DNA of 64,000 nt from Lewinellaceae bacterium (GCA_947476195.1 CANJPT010000003.1:1-64000); one strand, 5' to 3'. Numbered from the stretch's first letter, positions 44,160 through 53,401 are shown. The notes: generated by a model from the sequence alone, not told the origin. Numbers and translations: made by a program.

Positions 44160-44672
44160 TCAAGAATTATTGGCGACGCTTTTAAAAATATAAAAAATGG
44201 AAAGAACAGGTATGCCAACCGGGAAAACCAGAAACCACATACCCAGACCCTCCTGTACCCCATTCGATACGCTTACGATCCCCCAAACCAAATAAGCAAA
44301 TAGAATTGTTACCGATGCTTTCAGCACCCTGATAAGCCGGGAAGCCATCGTGTATTGAGAACGCGCGTTTTCATCCGTAATCTTTACTGGATAATTGAAC
44401 CAGTCTGGTCGTCTGTTGACATACGTCATTAGAACAAATATGACTGAACCCAAAATCGGCAACAGCCAAAGGCTATTTTTAGAACCATACTTATCCGGAA
44501 GGCCGTCCGGCCCAAAATGGCTGGGAACCTGTTCGGGCAGTTGACCATAGTAGTATGTACTCAGGCCCAACAAAGCGAGAAGTCCAAGTGCTGCAAGAAT
44601 CTCCAATAAATAGTCAAAGGACTGGAGAGGGATATGAATCCGTGGGCGTTCGGATTTTGATTTATGGTCCAT
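44160..44672 (-). CDS. DUF1648-type membrane protein
   Basis: The product is 170 residues with four likely membrane segments (about 26-44, 70-87, 113-133, 140-160). The DUF1648 signature is visible after the first segment: GQLPEQVPSHFGPDGLPDKY. This domain occurs in SdpI-like immunity/signalling proteins and many small membrane proteins; the role here is unknown. It starts with ATG at 44672, 130 nt downstream of the SAM hydroxide adenosyltransferase stop on the same strand. Confidence 0.8.
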   Translation of the reverse strand: MDHKSKSERPRIHIPLQSFDYLLEILAALGLLALLGLSTYYYGQLPEQVPSHFGPDGLPDKYGSKNSLWLLPILGSVIFVLMTYVNRRPDWFNYPVKITDENARSQYTMASRLIRVLKASVTILFAYLVWGIVSVSNGVQEGLGMWFLVFPVGIPVLSIFYIFKSVANNS

Positions 44673-44802
44673 TTGAGCAAAAGGTTGATTTTGTCTTTAT
44701 CAGGATCAAATGTGCACAAATAGCCAGAACTAGTGTGCGTTTTATTCGAGCAAGATCCCGCAGCACTCGGCCAGATGGTATAAAAAAACGAGCAAGCAGA
44801 AA

Positions 44803-45594
44803 TCAATCAGCCGACTGCACGGGCGCTTCAAATGCAACCTCAACCACATCTTCAACTTTAAGGCCAAAAAGCGTGGCCGCACGGCCCATATTCACCGAGA
44901 TCTCCAGAAAGCCTGCGGTATTAAAAAGACAAAGTTGTTCGCCTACCGCTACGTCACAATAATTACCTGAAAGTTGGGTGATTGGGTCATTTCGCTTGAA
45001 AAACAAAGAGAATGGTCGGCCATTGGCCGCACTTTCAAAGACCTCGCGGCGGATATTAACCACCACATTTTCAAAATTATCCACGTGGATCACAGTACCC
45101 CGTATTTGCATGGGCGTGATGACCGGCTGAATACTGATACGCTCCAATAGAGGAGCTGCATATTCGCCAAGCCCTTCAAAAGGGTTGCCTTCAACTAAAT
45201 ACGCCACCGCTCCTGCAAAAATATTTTTTACCGAAAAATGCTCGGCCGGATCGGCGAGGAGGTTGCGCAGGTTTGTTGGATCCAGGTTGGTGAAAAGCAA
45301 GGAAAGTAGCCCATTGTCAGGAGCGATGAAAAAATGCCCCTCGTGCCGTGCCACTACAAAGCGAAAATCCTGCTGATAGACACAATTGACCCCGATGAGG
45401 TGAATCGTACCTTCCGGAAATTCGCGCCACATATTAGCAACCACAAAAACCCCGCGTACAATATCAAAAGGTGGGATATCATGTGAAATATCAACTAAAC
45501 GAAGCGCAGGCACACGCCGTAGTAAGGCACCTTTAAGTGCCCCTACATAAAAATCCTGTGTTCCAAAATCTGTGGTTAGGGTGATGAATTGCAT
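44803..45594 (-). CDS. SAM hydroxide adenosyltransferase (DUF62 family)
   Basis: The product is 263 residues from the ATG at 45594 (MQFITLTTDFGTQDFYVG, then ALKGALLRRVPALRLVDISH). An upstream ATG at 45606 would add four residues. The fluorinase/chlorinase-like fold is indicated by the TDFG.QD..VG start, the IAPDNGLLSLLF loop and the C-terminal beta domain. The family hydrolyses S-adenosylmethionine to adenosine and methionine; halogenating members need extra residues that I cannot check. It is one of the widespread members, of uncertain physiological role. Confidence 0.88.
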   Translation of the reverse strand: MQFITLTTDFGTQDFYVGALKGALLRRVPALRLVDISHDIPPFDIVRGVFVVANMWREFPEGTIHLIGVNCVYQQDFRFVVARHEGHFFIAPDNGLLSLLFTNLDPTNLRNLLADPAEHFSVKNIFAGAVAYLVEGNPFEGLGEYAAPLLERISIQPVITPMQIRGTVIHVDNFENVVVNIRREVFESAANGRPFSLFFKRNDPITQLSGNYCDVAVGEQLCLFNTAGFLEISVNMGRAATLFGLKVEDVVEVAFEAPVQSAD

Positions 45595-45676
45595 GGGTTT
45601 GGGCAATATATTTTCAAAAACTCAGGTCTTTCAAAAAATTCAGGGTAGACAAGAAACTCTTGCCACTGTTTTTCTG

Positions 45677-45708
45677 TTTAAAAATCCGCCTGCAAAGCCT
45701 TAGTTTTG
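45677..45708 (+). promoter_or_regulatory. Candidate promoter for phoH
   Basis: TAGTTTTG (45701-45708) fits the -7 motif TAnnTTTG, with TTTA at 45677-45680 twenty bases upstream as a weak -33. The leader to the TTG start at 45833 would be about 118 nt. Confidence 0.4.
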
Positions 45709-45832
45709 TGGGCGAAAGCAAGCTACTTTTTTTATCAAAAGCATGGAGGCACGATACCTGATAAAATGTTGAAGGTCAAACTGATCGTATCGCACTACCT
45801 CCCGCTGCTACAAAAAATCTGAGGATAATAAT

Positions 45833-46897
45833 TTGAGCGAAATCATTCTCACCATCGAGGGCATTGACCCTGTCGAACTCTTCGGAGAAAACAACGCAAA
45901 GTTAAACCTTTTACGCAAAGCTTATCCAGATGCCATCATTACCTCCCGTGGCAACACCCTGAAAATCACTGGCGAAAAGAAAGATGCACAAGCGGCCAAA
46001 GCCAAATTCGAGATGATGGCCCGTTACCTACGGGAGCACAAAGAACTTTCTGTGCAAACCGTAGAAGACCTTCTTGGAGGAGAAAACCCCTTTGAGGTAC
46101 GTATCCCGGTAATGGGCGATGGATCAGGAAGTAATGTTATCCTGTATGGTCGTGAAGGACGCCCCATTAAGGCGAAAACGCGCAACCAAAAGATAATGAT
46201 TGAGGTGTGCGACACCAATGACATTCTATTTGCACTTGGACCTGCGGGTACCGGAAAAACATATACGGCAGTGGCGCTGGCTGTACGGGCCTTGAAAAAT
46301 AAGCTCGTCAAAAAAATTGTGCTCACCCGCCCCGCTGTAGAGGCTGGTGAAAACCTGGGCTTCCTGCCCGGCGACCTCAAAGACAAGGTAGATCCATATC
46401 TCCGTCCACTCTACGATGCGCTGGACGATATGTTGCCCATGGACAAACTCAATTTTTTCATGGAAAATCGCATCATTGAGATAGCACCACTTGCATTCAT
46501 GCGGGGCCGTACACTCGACAATGCTTTTATCATTCTCGATGAGGCCCAGAACGCAACTCCGCTGCAGATCAAAATGTTCCTCACGCGCCTCGGCCCTTCC
46601 GCCAAGTGTATCATCACTGGTGATATGACTCAGATTGATTTGCCGCACCACCAAAAAAGTGGCCTCCGACAGGCTGTCGAGATCCTCGATGGGGTTGAAG
46701 GTATTGCCAGCGTACACCTGACTACGGAAGACGTGGTACGCCACCGACTCGTGAAGGAAATTATCAAAGCCTACGATAAGGTGGATAACGAAGAACGTGC
46801 AAAAAGAGATCGCAAAAAAGCCGAGCAAGAGGCCGAAAGGGATGGTGTTGAGACTAAGCGCTCAGAAATTCCGGCAGCTACAGGCGCGGAAAACTAG
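45833..46897 (+). CDS. PhoH-like ATPase
   Basis: The product is 354 residues. A KH-like N-terminal part ([20 protein letters not shown]) precedes the ATPase: Walker [39 protein letters not shown], and Walker [20 protein letters not shown] with [16 protein letters not shown]. PhoH proteins are predicted RNA-associated ATPases, often linked to RNA turnover. The start is TTG at 45833, with GAGGA at 45821-45825 a few bases upstream. The first ATG is about 60 codons in and would remove the N-terminal domain, so the TTG start is favoured. The C-terminal tail is highly charged ([17 protein letters not shown]). Confidence 0.93.
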   Translation: MSEIILTIEGIDPVELFGENNAKLNLLRKAYPDAIITSRGNTLKITGEKKDAQAAKAKFEMMARYLREHKELSVQTVEDLLGGENPFEVRIPVMGDGSGSNVILYGREGRPIKAKTRNQKIMIEVCDTNDILFALGPAGTGKTYTAVALAVRALKNKLVKKIVLTRPAVEAGENLGFLPGDLKDKVDPYLRPLYDALDDMLPMDKLNFFMENRIIEIAPLAFMRGRTLDNAFIILDEAQNATPLQIKMFLTRLGPSAKCIITGDMTQIDLPHHQKSGLRQAVEILDGVEGIASVHLTTEDVVRHRLVKEIIKAYDKVDNEERAKRDRKKAEQEAERDGVETKRSEIPAATGAEN

Positions 46898-46905
46898 GCG
46901 GCAGA

Positions 46906-46963
46906 CGGTTGATCCTACACGGTGATGAGAAAATGTATGTCACGTTCCGTGTACCCTCAACCG
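46906..46963. terminator. Hairpin between convergent phoH and dipeptide epimerase genes
   Basis: 46906-46922 (CGGTTGATCCTACACGG) pairs with 46947-46963 through two 7-bp stems separated by a 3-nt internal loop. The rest of the gap repeats the words CGTGTACCCTCAACC and TACCGT up to the stop codon at 46978. There is no long T tract. Confidence 0.5.
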
Positions 46964-46977
46964 GTTACCGTATACCG

Positions 46978-48024
46978 TCAAACGTGTACCCTCAACCCTA
47001 ATCCAGCATCATCATTCAGCCTAATCTTTCCATTTTCCAAAACCGGCATCTCGAAAGGGTTGTTTCGGATCAGCCAACAGCCATCTATGTCGGCATGATC
47101 GCAAAACGGCGCAAGCAGTGCCGCAGCCGAAATGCCACAGGATGTTTCGGTCATACAGCCCACCATAAGCTGTAAGCCTTTTGCGCGGGCAGCACGAGCG
47201 ATGCGGAAACCTTCCCCGATCCCGGCACATTTCATCAGTTTGATATTCACGCCATGGAAGCAATCCGCCACCCGATCCAGATCGGTGAGTCGTTGAAAAC
47301 TTTCGTCTGCAATGATGGGTAAGGACGAACGGGCACTTAACCAGGCCGCAGAATCCAGATCATCTTTCGGGAAGGGTTGCTCAATGAGACGTACATTTTG
47401 ACTGGCGAGCCATTGTACAAGATCGAGTGCTGCTTCGCGGTTTTTCCAGCCCTGGTTTGCATCTGCATAGATGGGTTTATCGGAAATTTCGCGAATGGTT
47501 CGAATGATCCCACGATCATCCTCTGAGCCAAGTTTGATTTTAATTATTTGAAAATCATCCACTTCCAACATTTTTTGGTGCAAAACCTCCGGAGCATCAA
47601 TGCCTAGGGTGAAGCTTGTGGGTGGCATACTTTTCTGCTCAACATCGAGCAGTTGCCAAAGTGGCTGCCCCTCTGTTTTACCCCAAAGATCGTGAAGTGC
47701 AAGGTCTATGGAGGCTTTTGATGCGTAGTTTCCAGGAGCAATTGCATCTACTTCAACCATAATACGCTGAATCGAACGTCCCGAAAGTTTATCCTCCTTT
47801 TCAGGATCGGGAAGTTGCTGTAAAACCAGCGCTGCCCGTTGTAAAAACGCCGCCGCTGTGTCGTGGTTTTCACCATAATAGGGCGGCATTGCAGCCTCAC
47901 CATAGCCTACGAGGCCTTTAAGATGGATTTCAGTCAGCATCACGTTCGTGTGCGTACGTGATCCTGTGGCCAGGCGAAAGGGATGGCGGAGTTCAAGTAA
48001 AATCGGTTTATAGCTGAGTTTCAT
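46978..48024 (-). CDS. Dipeptide epimerase (enolase superfamily, L-Ala-D/L-Glu type)
   Basis: The product is 348 residues. The enolase-superfamily active site is intact: the Lys pair in IIKIKLGSEDD, metal ligands in YADANQGW, LIEQPFPKDD and IIADESFQ, and the second general-base Lys in VNIKLMKCAG. Overall similarity (GYGEAAMPPYYGE; CMTETSCGISAAALLAP) fits dipeptide epimerases that turn over L-Ala-L/D-Glu or related dipeptides during peptidoglycan recycling. Specificity within the group is not certain. It is convergent with phoH. Confidence 0.9.
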   Translation of the reverse strand: MKLSYKPILLELRHPFRLATGSRTHTNVMLTEIHLKGLVGYGEAAMPPYYGENHDTAAAFLQRAALVLQQLPDPEKEDKLSGRSIQRIMVEVDAIAPGNYASKASIDLALHDLWGKTEGQPLWQLLDVEQKSMPPTSFTLGIDAPEVLHQKMLEVDDFQIIKIKLGSEDDRGIIRTIREISDKPIYADANQGWKNREAALDLVQWLASQNVRLIEQPFPKDDLDSAAWLSARSSLPIIADESFQRLTDLDRVADCFHGVNIKLMKCAGIGEGFRIARAARAKGLQLMVGCMTETSCGISAAALLAPFCDHADIDGCWLIRNNPFEMPVLENGKIRLNDDAGLGLRVHV

Positions 48025-48084
48025 TGTAGTTCCGCTGTGTTTTTTAAAAAAAATAAAGGCAAAGTGAGCAAGTTTTTGGGCAAA

Positions 48085-48117
48085 TTTGAATCGGCAAATT
48101 CATTTATCCTAATTTTG
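48085..48117 (+). promoter_or_regulatory. Promoter candidate of consensus type close to a start codon
   Basis: TTTG at 48085-48088 and TAATTTTG at 48110-48117, 21 nt apart, match the Bacteroidota housekeeping promoter (TTTG-N19-21-TAnnTTTG). The -7 motif ends only 7 nt before the ATG at 48125, so the transcript may be leaderless or nearly so. Confidence 0.6.
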
Positions 48118-48124
48118 CCCTAAT

Positions 48125-48619
48125 ATGGAACAAAAAGAACCCTTCCGCATTGCCGTAAATGGAGGCCAGCACGAGTTTGCTGTGCTGCCAGAGGAGGCTA
48201 AAAACTTGGATATCGTGCCCGATGGCAAAGGTGCGTTTCAGATTCTTCACAAAGGCCGTTCTTACCACGCTAAACTTTTGGAGGCAGACTATGTTGCACG
48301 CCAGATTTCATTCCAGATCAACGGTGCAAAATATACCCTCCACATAGCGGACCATTATGAACGGCTCGTACAAGAACTTGGACTCAACGTGGGCAGCAGC
48401 CAGAAACAAAACGTCGTCAAAGCTCCTATGCCTGGCCTTGTATTAAACATAATGGTCGAGGTAGGACAAGTGGTCTGCAAAGGCGACCCATTGCTCATTC
48501 TGGAGGCGATGAAGATGGAAAATGTGATAAAAGCCATTGGCGACGGAACGGTAAAATTAGTGGCTGTAGTAAAGGGTGCCGCCGTTGAAAAAGGACATTT
48601 ATTGTTAGAAATGGAGTGA
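48125..48619 (+). CDS. Biotin carboxyl carrier domain protein
   Basis: The product is 164 residues. The C-terminal 75 residues form a biotinyl domain (VVKAPMPGLVLNIMVEVGQV) with the biotinylation site EAMKMEN (Lys at about residue 133). The N-terminal 90 residues are beta-rich (ISFQINGAKYTLHIADHYER). Such carriers serve acyl-CoA (propionyl- or acetyl-CoA) carboxylases; the carboxylase and transferase subunits are not in the window, so the partner is unknown. The promoter at 48085-48117 sits immediately upstream. Confidence 0.88.
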   Translation: MEQKEPFRIAVNGGQHEFAVLPEEAKNLDIVPDGKGAFQILHKGRSYHAKLLEADYVARQISFQINGAKYTLHIADHYERLVQELGLNVGSSQKQNVVKAPMPGLVLNIMVEVGQVVCKGDPLLILEAMKMENVIKAIGDGTVKLVAVVKGAAVEKGHLLLEME

Positions 48620-48834
48620 TAGGGCACGGGTAAACGTATAGTAGGTGATTTTTAATACTTTTGAGCGTGTTCAGTAAATCCTGTTTTTAAAAGTACTCTT
48701 TCCCTTAAACCATGATGTAGCCTAATAGGGGAGGGGCCGCAACCAAAAAATGACACCTGTTTTTGAACATGCTTACATCCCTAACCTGTCATGGGTTTGG
48801 GTACAAAATGGAACCAGAACATATACCAATGATC

Positions 48835-49233
48835 ATGCATAAAAAAATCTACCTACTTCTATGCTTCGCGCTTTGCTTTGCCAAAACGGTTTGGACGCAG
48901 GATGTTCAGCTGAACGAAGACCCGAAAGTAACGCAGGTGATAAGCAACTGGGTGAGTTCGAATCGGGCTACACCGCGCATAGAAGGTTGGCGGGTACAGA
49001 TCATGGCATCCACTGACCGCAGCTCAGTGGAGCAAGCTCGCATACGTTTTCGATCTGAATATCCTGAGGTAGCCGCTACTTCTGTACAAGAACAACCCTA
49101 CTATAAACTTCGTGTGGGTGCCTTTCGCAGCAAACAAGAAGCTTTGTTTTTTATGGCGCAACTCACAGGTCGAACAGGCGCCTACCCCATAAAAGATGCC
49201 AACATTCATCCCAGGGATTTTCTGGAGCAATAA
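48835..49233 (+). CDS. Exported SPOR-domain protein
   Basis: The product is 132 residues with a signal peptide (MHKKIYLLLCFALCFAKTVW). The mature part is almost entirely a SPOR domain (GWRVQIMASTDRSSVEQARI, then YYKLRVGAFRSKQEA), which binds denuded glycan strands of peptidoglycan. The open frame begins at 48763, but the ATG at 48835 gives the signal peptide. It precedes rodA on the same strand, compatible with a cell-wall role. Upstream, TACTTTTG at 48656-48663 is a possible -7. Confidence 0.85.
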   Translation: MHKKIYLLLCFALCFAKTVWTQDVQLNEDPKVTQVISNWVSSNRATPRIEGWRVQIMASTDRSSVEQARIRFRSEYPEVAATSVQEQPYYKLRVGAFRSKQEALFFMAQLTGRTGAYPIKDANIHPRDFLEQ

Positions 49234-49321
49234 GCCCTGGATATTTGGAAAGCTGGACAGTAGACTTTTGGACCAGGCACGCTCAATTAACTAAATCAAA
49301 CACCTCGACAAATAAACAAGA

Positions 49322-50791
49322 ATGTCCCAGCAGAATCAGCTTCCACTCTTTGGTTTTGACCGCCTCACCCTGGGGCTTTACCTGGCATTGGTGGCCATAG
49401 GTTGGCTGATGATTTATGCTGTCACATACAACGCAGAAGCCCCCTATGCCTTTCTTGACCTGGGGCACATCGCAGGCAAGCAGTTGGTATTCATCGTGAT
49501 ATGTCTGGCAATGATGTTTGTGATCATGATGGCTGATTGGGCATTTTGGCGCACACTGGCCTTGCCACTTTATCTTATTTCTATTTTGCTGCTACCTGGT
49601 ACGCTCCTTTTTGGACGTGAGGTAAATGGGGCAAATGCCTGGTATCACATCGGCGGATTTACTTTTCAACCGTCTGAAATTGCTAAATTCGGCACCTGTC
49701 TGGCCATGGCAGCATATCTGAGCAGTCCGGGGGTAGATCTACGGGTCATACGCGACCGGGTCATAGCTTTCAGTATTTTTCTCTTTCCAACCCTTTTGGT
49801 ATTGCTACAAAGCGACACTGGGTCAGCCTTAATCTTCTTTTCTTTCATGCTGGTTTTGTACCGCGAAGGGCTGTCTCCAGTATTGTATGCCTTAGGATTT
49901 GGTGCTGCAGCACTGGCTATTTTAGGCTGGAAATTTGAATTGCCGTCTTATACCGCCGTCTGGTTGATTGTCGTTGTAAATCTTCTGCTTATCAATCGTT
50001 TTCGCGAGCGGAAAAATATTTTACGCTGGGTATTAGTGGCGCTCCTTCCGCTCATTGTTTGGTGGATTCCAATTCTGAACGAGATATTGAATTTTTTGGA
50101 CCTACAAATACCTGAAAATCAAAAGCATCTGCTCGTATTGGCGCCACAGATACTGCTTTTGATTGCTGTGTTTTTCCCTAATTATTGGAACAAAAACAGG
50201 CAAATACAAAGTCAGCTACGTATTTGGGTTATCCTGCTTACCCTTTCTGTATCCCTCGTTTTTGCGGCCAATGCTTTTTTAAATCTCCTCCCGGCGCACC
50301 AGCAACAGCGCATCAAAATCTGGCTGCGTCCAAGCGAAGCAGAAGCGAATGCCCGGGGCGCCGGATATAACCTTATCCACTCTAAAATGGCTATTGGTTC
50401 GGGTGGCTTTCTTGGAAAAGGCACGCTGGAAGGCAACATGACCAAGCTACGGTATGTACCCAAGCAAAGCACCGACTACATTTTTTGCACGGTTGGCGAA
50501 GAACAGGGTTTTGTAGGCGTAGTCGGCTTGGTCGGACTTTTTCTCTGGTTATTGTGGCGAATCACGGCTTTGGCCGAACGACAGCGATCCAATTTTTCCC
50601 GGGTGTACGCTTACTCCGTGGCAGGTATCATCTTTGTACACGTCATAATCAATCTGGGCATGACCATGGGACTTATTCCGACCATTGGTATACCATTGCC
50701 GTTTGTTAGCGCAGGCGGCTCATCGTTGATCGGATTTTCGCTGATGATCGCGGTATTGTTGAAATTGGACAGCAACCGGAATATGGCTTAA
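49322..50791 (+). CDS. rodA: Rod shape-determining SEDS glycosyltransferase RodA
   Basis: The product is 489 residues with about ten membrane segments. SEDS motifs are present: NGANAWYHIGGFTFQPSEIA near residues 100-120, LLQSDTGSALIFF, and the C-terminal STDYIFCTVGEEQGFVG and IPTIGIPLPFVSAGGSSLIG. It polymerises lipid II glycan strands in the elongasome. It is longer than E. coli RodA (about 370), with extra loop residues about 195-300, as seen in other Bacteroidota. tgt starts 4 nt after its stop, so they probably form an operon. Confidence 0.93.
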   Translation: MSQQNQLPLFGFDRLTLGLYLALVAIGWLMIYAVTYNAEAPYAFLDLGHIAGKQLVFIVICLAMMFVIMMADWAFWRTLALPLYLISILLLPGTLLFGREVNGANAWYHIGGFTFQPSEIAKFGTCLAMAAYLSSPGVDLRVIRDRVIAFSIFLFPTLLVLLQSDTGSALIFFSFMLVLYREGLSPVLYALGFGAAALAILGWKFELPSYTAVWLIVVVNLLLINRFRERKNILRWVLVALLPLIVWWIPILNEILNFLDLQIPENQKHLLVLAPQILLLIAVFFPNYWNKNRQIQSQLRIWVILLTLSVSLVFAANAFLNLLPAHQQQRIKIWLRPSEAEANARGAGYNLIHSKMAIGSGGFLGKGTLEGNMTKLRYVPKQSTDYIFCTVGEEQGFVGVVGLVGLFLWLLWRITALAERQRSNFSRVYAYSVAGIIFVHVIINLGMTMGLIPTIGIPLPFVSAGGSSLIGFSLMIAVLLKLDSNRNMA

Positions 50792-50795
50792 CACT

Positions 50796-51929
50796 ATGAA
50801 TTTTCAGCTCCTACATACCGACCCCAATTCCCGAGCCCGAGCAGGCCAGATCGAAACCGACCACGGCACGATCACCACGCCTATCTTCATGCCCGTAGGC
50901 ACCGCAGCCACCGTCAAAGCTGTACACCAGCATGAACTCCGGGACGATATTCGTGCTCAGATCTGCTTGGGGAATACTTATCATCTCTACCTCCGTCCAG
51001 GCCTGGAAGTATTGCAGGCAGCGGGCGGCATTCACGGCTTTAATGGATGGAAAGGTCCTGTATTAACCGATAGCGGTGGTTTTCAGGTCTACTCACTGGC
51101 ACATCGGCGAAAAATCAAAGAAGAAGGGGTGACCTTTCAAAGTCATATAGACGGGTCAAAACACACCTTCACACCGGAAAACGTGATGGACATCCAGCGC
51201 ATTATCGGAGCCGATATCATCATGGCCTTCGATGAGTGTACACCCTATCCTTGTGACTTTAAATACGCCGAAAAATCGCTCGGCCTCACACATAGATGGC
51301 TGAAACGTTGTATCGAACGTTTTGACAATACTGAGCCGGTCTACGGGCACAAGCAGGCTTTTTTCCCGATCGTACAGGGCAGCACCTATCCGGAGTTGCG
51401 AAAAATTTCTGCCGAAACCATTGCTGCGCACGGGCGCGAAGGCAATGCCATCGGTGGTCTCTCCGTGGGCGAACCAGCAGAAGAAATGTACGCCATGACT
51501 GAATTAGTGACTGAGATCCTCCCGAATGATAAACCCCGTTACCTCATGGGCGTTGGTACACCAGAAAATATTCTGGAATGCATTGCCAGGGGCATTGATA
51601 TGTTCGACTGCGTCCTTCCCACCCGAAATGCGCGGCATGGGTTGATTTATACTTCAGAAGGCATTATTAATATCCGTAACAAAAAGTGGCAGACAGACTT
51701 CTCGCCCATTGACCCGAATGGCACGGCACACTCAAGTCAGACGCATTCAAGGGCGTATCTGCGACACCTTTTTATTTGCAACGAAATTTTGGGCATGCAG
51801 CTCGCCACTTTGCAAAATCTCAGCTTTTATCTCTGGCTCGTAGGAGAAGCACGCGTACACATCCTGGACGGTAGCTTTCTGACCTGGAAAAACGAAATGG
51901 TAAAAAAGGTAAGTCAGCGGATTTCGTAA
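50796..51929 (+). CDS. tgt: tRNA-guanine transglycosylase, lacking the usual zinc cysteines
   Basis: The product is 377 residues. It contains the substrate Asp region (VLTDSGGFQVYSLAHRRKI), GNAIGGLSVGEPAEEMYAM, and the catalytic region IDMFDCVLPTRNARHG. It exchanges guanine-34 for preQ1 in queuosine synthesis. The usual zinc site CxCxxC before YSRAYLRHL is replaced by NGTAHSSQTHSRAYLRHL (about residues 307-324), so at least three of the four ligands are absent. Some Bacteroidota Tgt proteins appear to share this, so it need not mean inactivity. It starts 4 nt after rodA. Confidence 0.93.
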   Translation: MNFQLLHTDPNSRARAGQIETDHGTITTPIFMPVGTAATVKAVHQHELRDDIRAQICLGNTYHLYLRPGLEVLQAAGGIHGFNGWKGPVLTDSGGFQVYSLAHRRKIKEEGVTFQSHIDGSKHTFTPENVMDIQRIIGADIIMAFDECTPYPCDFKYAEKSLGLTHRWLKRCIERFDNTEPVYGHKQAFFPIVQGSTYPELRKISAETIAAHGREGNAIGGLSVGEPAEEMYAMTELVTEILPNDKPRYLMGVGTPENILECIARGIDMFDCVLPTRNARHGLIYTSEGIINIRNKKWQTDFSPIDPNGTAHSSQTHSRAYLRHLFICNEILGMQLATLQNLSFYLWLVGEARVHILDGSFLTWKNEMVKKVSQRIS

Positions 51930-52293
51930 GTTTCAATCCAGTGTCACAAGTTTTAATCGGAAAGAAAGTATCTAAGCAGCGTTTTTAAAAGTTAAAACCT
52001 CTTATCTATTAATCACCTTAACATTAATCGGGAAATACGTTAAACTCAGAAATCGTTGTGTTTCTATGGTGTAGCACGCCGATTAAGCAATAGATTTTGG
52101 AATTCAGAACCCCATTTTTGCAACTTTTCATCTGATTATTAAAATAAATTTAGGGTGGCTTGTTAAATTTTTTTCGCTCAACGCTAAAAAGTTCGAGAAA
52201 AACCTACCTTCGCCCACCCGACCTAACTCTAATTGGCATTTGCCACTACCTTCATTTGTCGTTTTACAACCAAACTTCAGGTCTGTCTTGATT
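51930..52293 (+). other. Gene-free leader region ahead of the PorP/SprF gene
   Basis: About 364 bases without a supported gene. The strongest element is TACCTTCG at 52204-52211, close to the -7 TAnnTTTG motif, about 83 nt before the ATG at 52294; the -33 partner is weak. The open frame from 52240 to 52293 reads into the gene but lacks a signal peptide of its own. Nothing else is identified. Confidence 0.4.
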
Positions 52294-53337
52294 ATGAAAA
52301 AAACTACTCTACACATTATTACCCTGTGCTTCGTGATGTTCGCGGCAGTTTCACAAGCCCAAGACATCCACTTCTCACAGTTCTACCAAAGCCCGCTTAA
52401 CCTTAATCCGGCTTTGACTGGCGTGATGAACTGTAACCACCGATTGGTAGCCAACTACCGAAATCAGTGGGCGTCTATCCTGAAAAATCGTGCCTATAAC
52501 ACCTACTCTGCATCTTATGATCAGAAATTACCTGTAGGCCGTTATGACTACTTCGGTGTAGGCGGTACACTTTGGGGCGACAAAGCTGGCAGCTCTGAGT
52601 TTGCCACCATCCAGGCTCGTCTTTCTGGATCTTATGCCAAGAAAATGGGCGGATACCGCCAAAAGGCACACTACCTCGTGTTTGGTGCTGACCTCGGCAT
52701 AAGCAACCGCAGCATCAAGAGCTACAACCTTCAATGGCCAAGCCAACATGATGGCAATGGTGGCTTCGATCCTAACCTCGCAGGAGATGTTATCCAGGAT
52801 CCAAGTTTCCTTTTCGCTGATGTCTCGGCAGGCGTATTGTGGTTCAGTGTATTAAACAAAGATGCCAATTTCTACTTTGGCGGTGCTTTCAGCCACTTGA
52901 ACCGTGCTAACCAGTCGTTTGAGAACGCTAACATTCCGCTTTACAGCAAATTCACTTTCCACGCAGGTGGTGAGTTTATGGCAGGGCAGAAATTTGGCCT
53001 GAGCCCAGGCGTTGTTTCCTTCTTCCAGGGCCCATCCTGGCAGGTAAACGTAGGTAACTCGTTCAAATTCTTGCTCGGCAACAGCCGCCGCTACAACCAG
53101 GCTTTCCAGTTTGGTCTTTGGGCACGCCTTGCCAACAAGTTGAGTGACAAAAAATTGATGGATGCTCTTATTGTAAGTACACGCTTCGATTATGAGCAGT
53201 TCAACATCGGTTTTAGCTACGATATCAATACCTCGAGCTTGTTCACAGCAACCAATGGTAATGGTTCTTTCGAATTCTCGCTGATCTACAAGATTTGTGG
53301 TCCTGAACGTCGTGGCGTTTACTGCCCAAGTTTCTAA
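52294..53337 (+). CDS. PorP/SprF-family type IX secretion system membrane protein
   Basis: The product is 347 residues. The signal peptide (MKKTTLHIITLCFVMFAAVS) ends QAQ, followed by DIHFSQFYQSPLNLNPALTG, the hallmark N-terminus of the PorP/SprF family. The rest is a predicted 14-strand outer-membrane barrel. These proteins help secrete or anchor T9SS cargo, SprF-type members being paired with SprB-like adhesins. Here it stands alone; the giant SprB-like protein gene is 38 kb to the left. A hairpin lies just past the stop, and a strong terminator lies at 53402-53442. Confidence 0.92.
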   Translation: MKKTTLHIITLCFVMFAAVSQAQDIHFSQFYQSPLNLNPALTGVMNCNHRLVANYRNQWASILKNRAYNTYSASYDQKLPVGRYDYFGVGGTLWGDKAGSSEFATIQARLSGSYAKKMGGYRQKAHYLVFGADLGISNRSIKSYNLQWPSQHDGNGGFDPNLAGDVIQDPSFLFADVSAGVLWFSVLNKDANFYFGGAFSHLNRANQSFENANIPLYSKFTFHAGGEFMAGQKFGLSPGVVSFFQGPSWQVNVGNSFKFLLGNSRRYNQAFQFGLWARLANKLSDKKLMDALIVSTRFDYEQFNIGFSYDINTSSLFTATNGNGSFEFSLIYKICGPERRGVYCPSF

Positions 53338-53341
53338 GAAT

Positions 53342-53370
53342 ATTTGACAATATCTAAGTGATTGTCAAAT
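53342..53370 (+). repeat. Perfect 10-bp hairpin immediately after the PorP/SprF stop
   Basis: ATTTGACAAT (53342-53351) pairs with ATTGTCAAAT (53361-53370), loop 9 nt, starting 5 nt after the stop codon. It could protect the mRNA 3' end, or be a minor terminator before the stronger one at 53402. Confidence 0.6.
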
Positions 53371-53401
53371 CTCCATATTAGTCCATATTGGGGCTGTTGG
53401 A

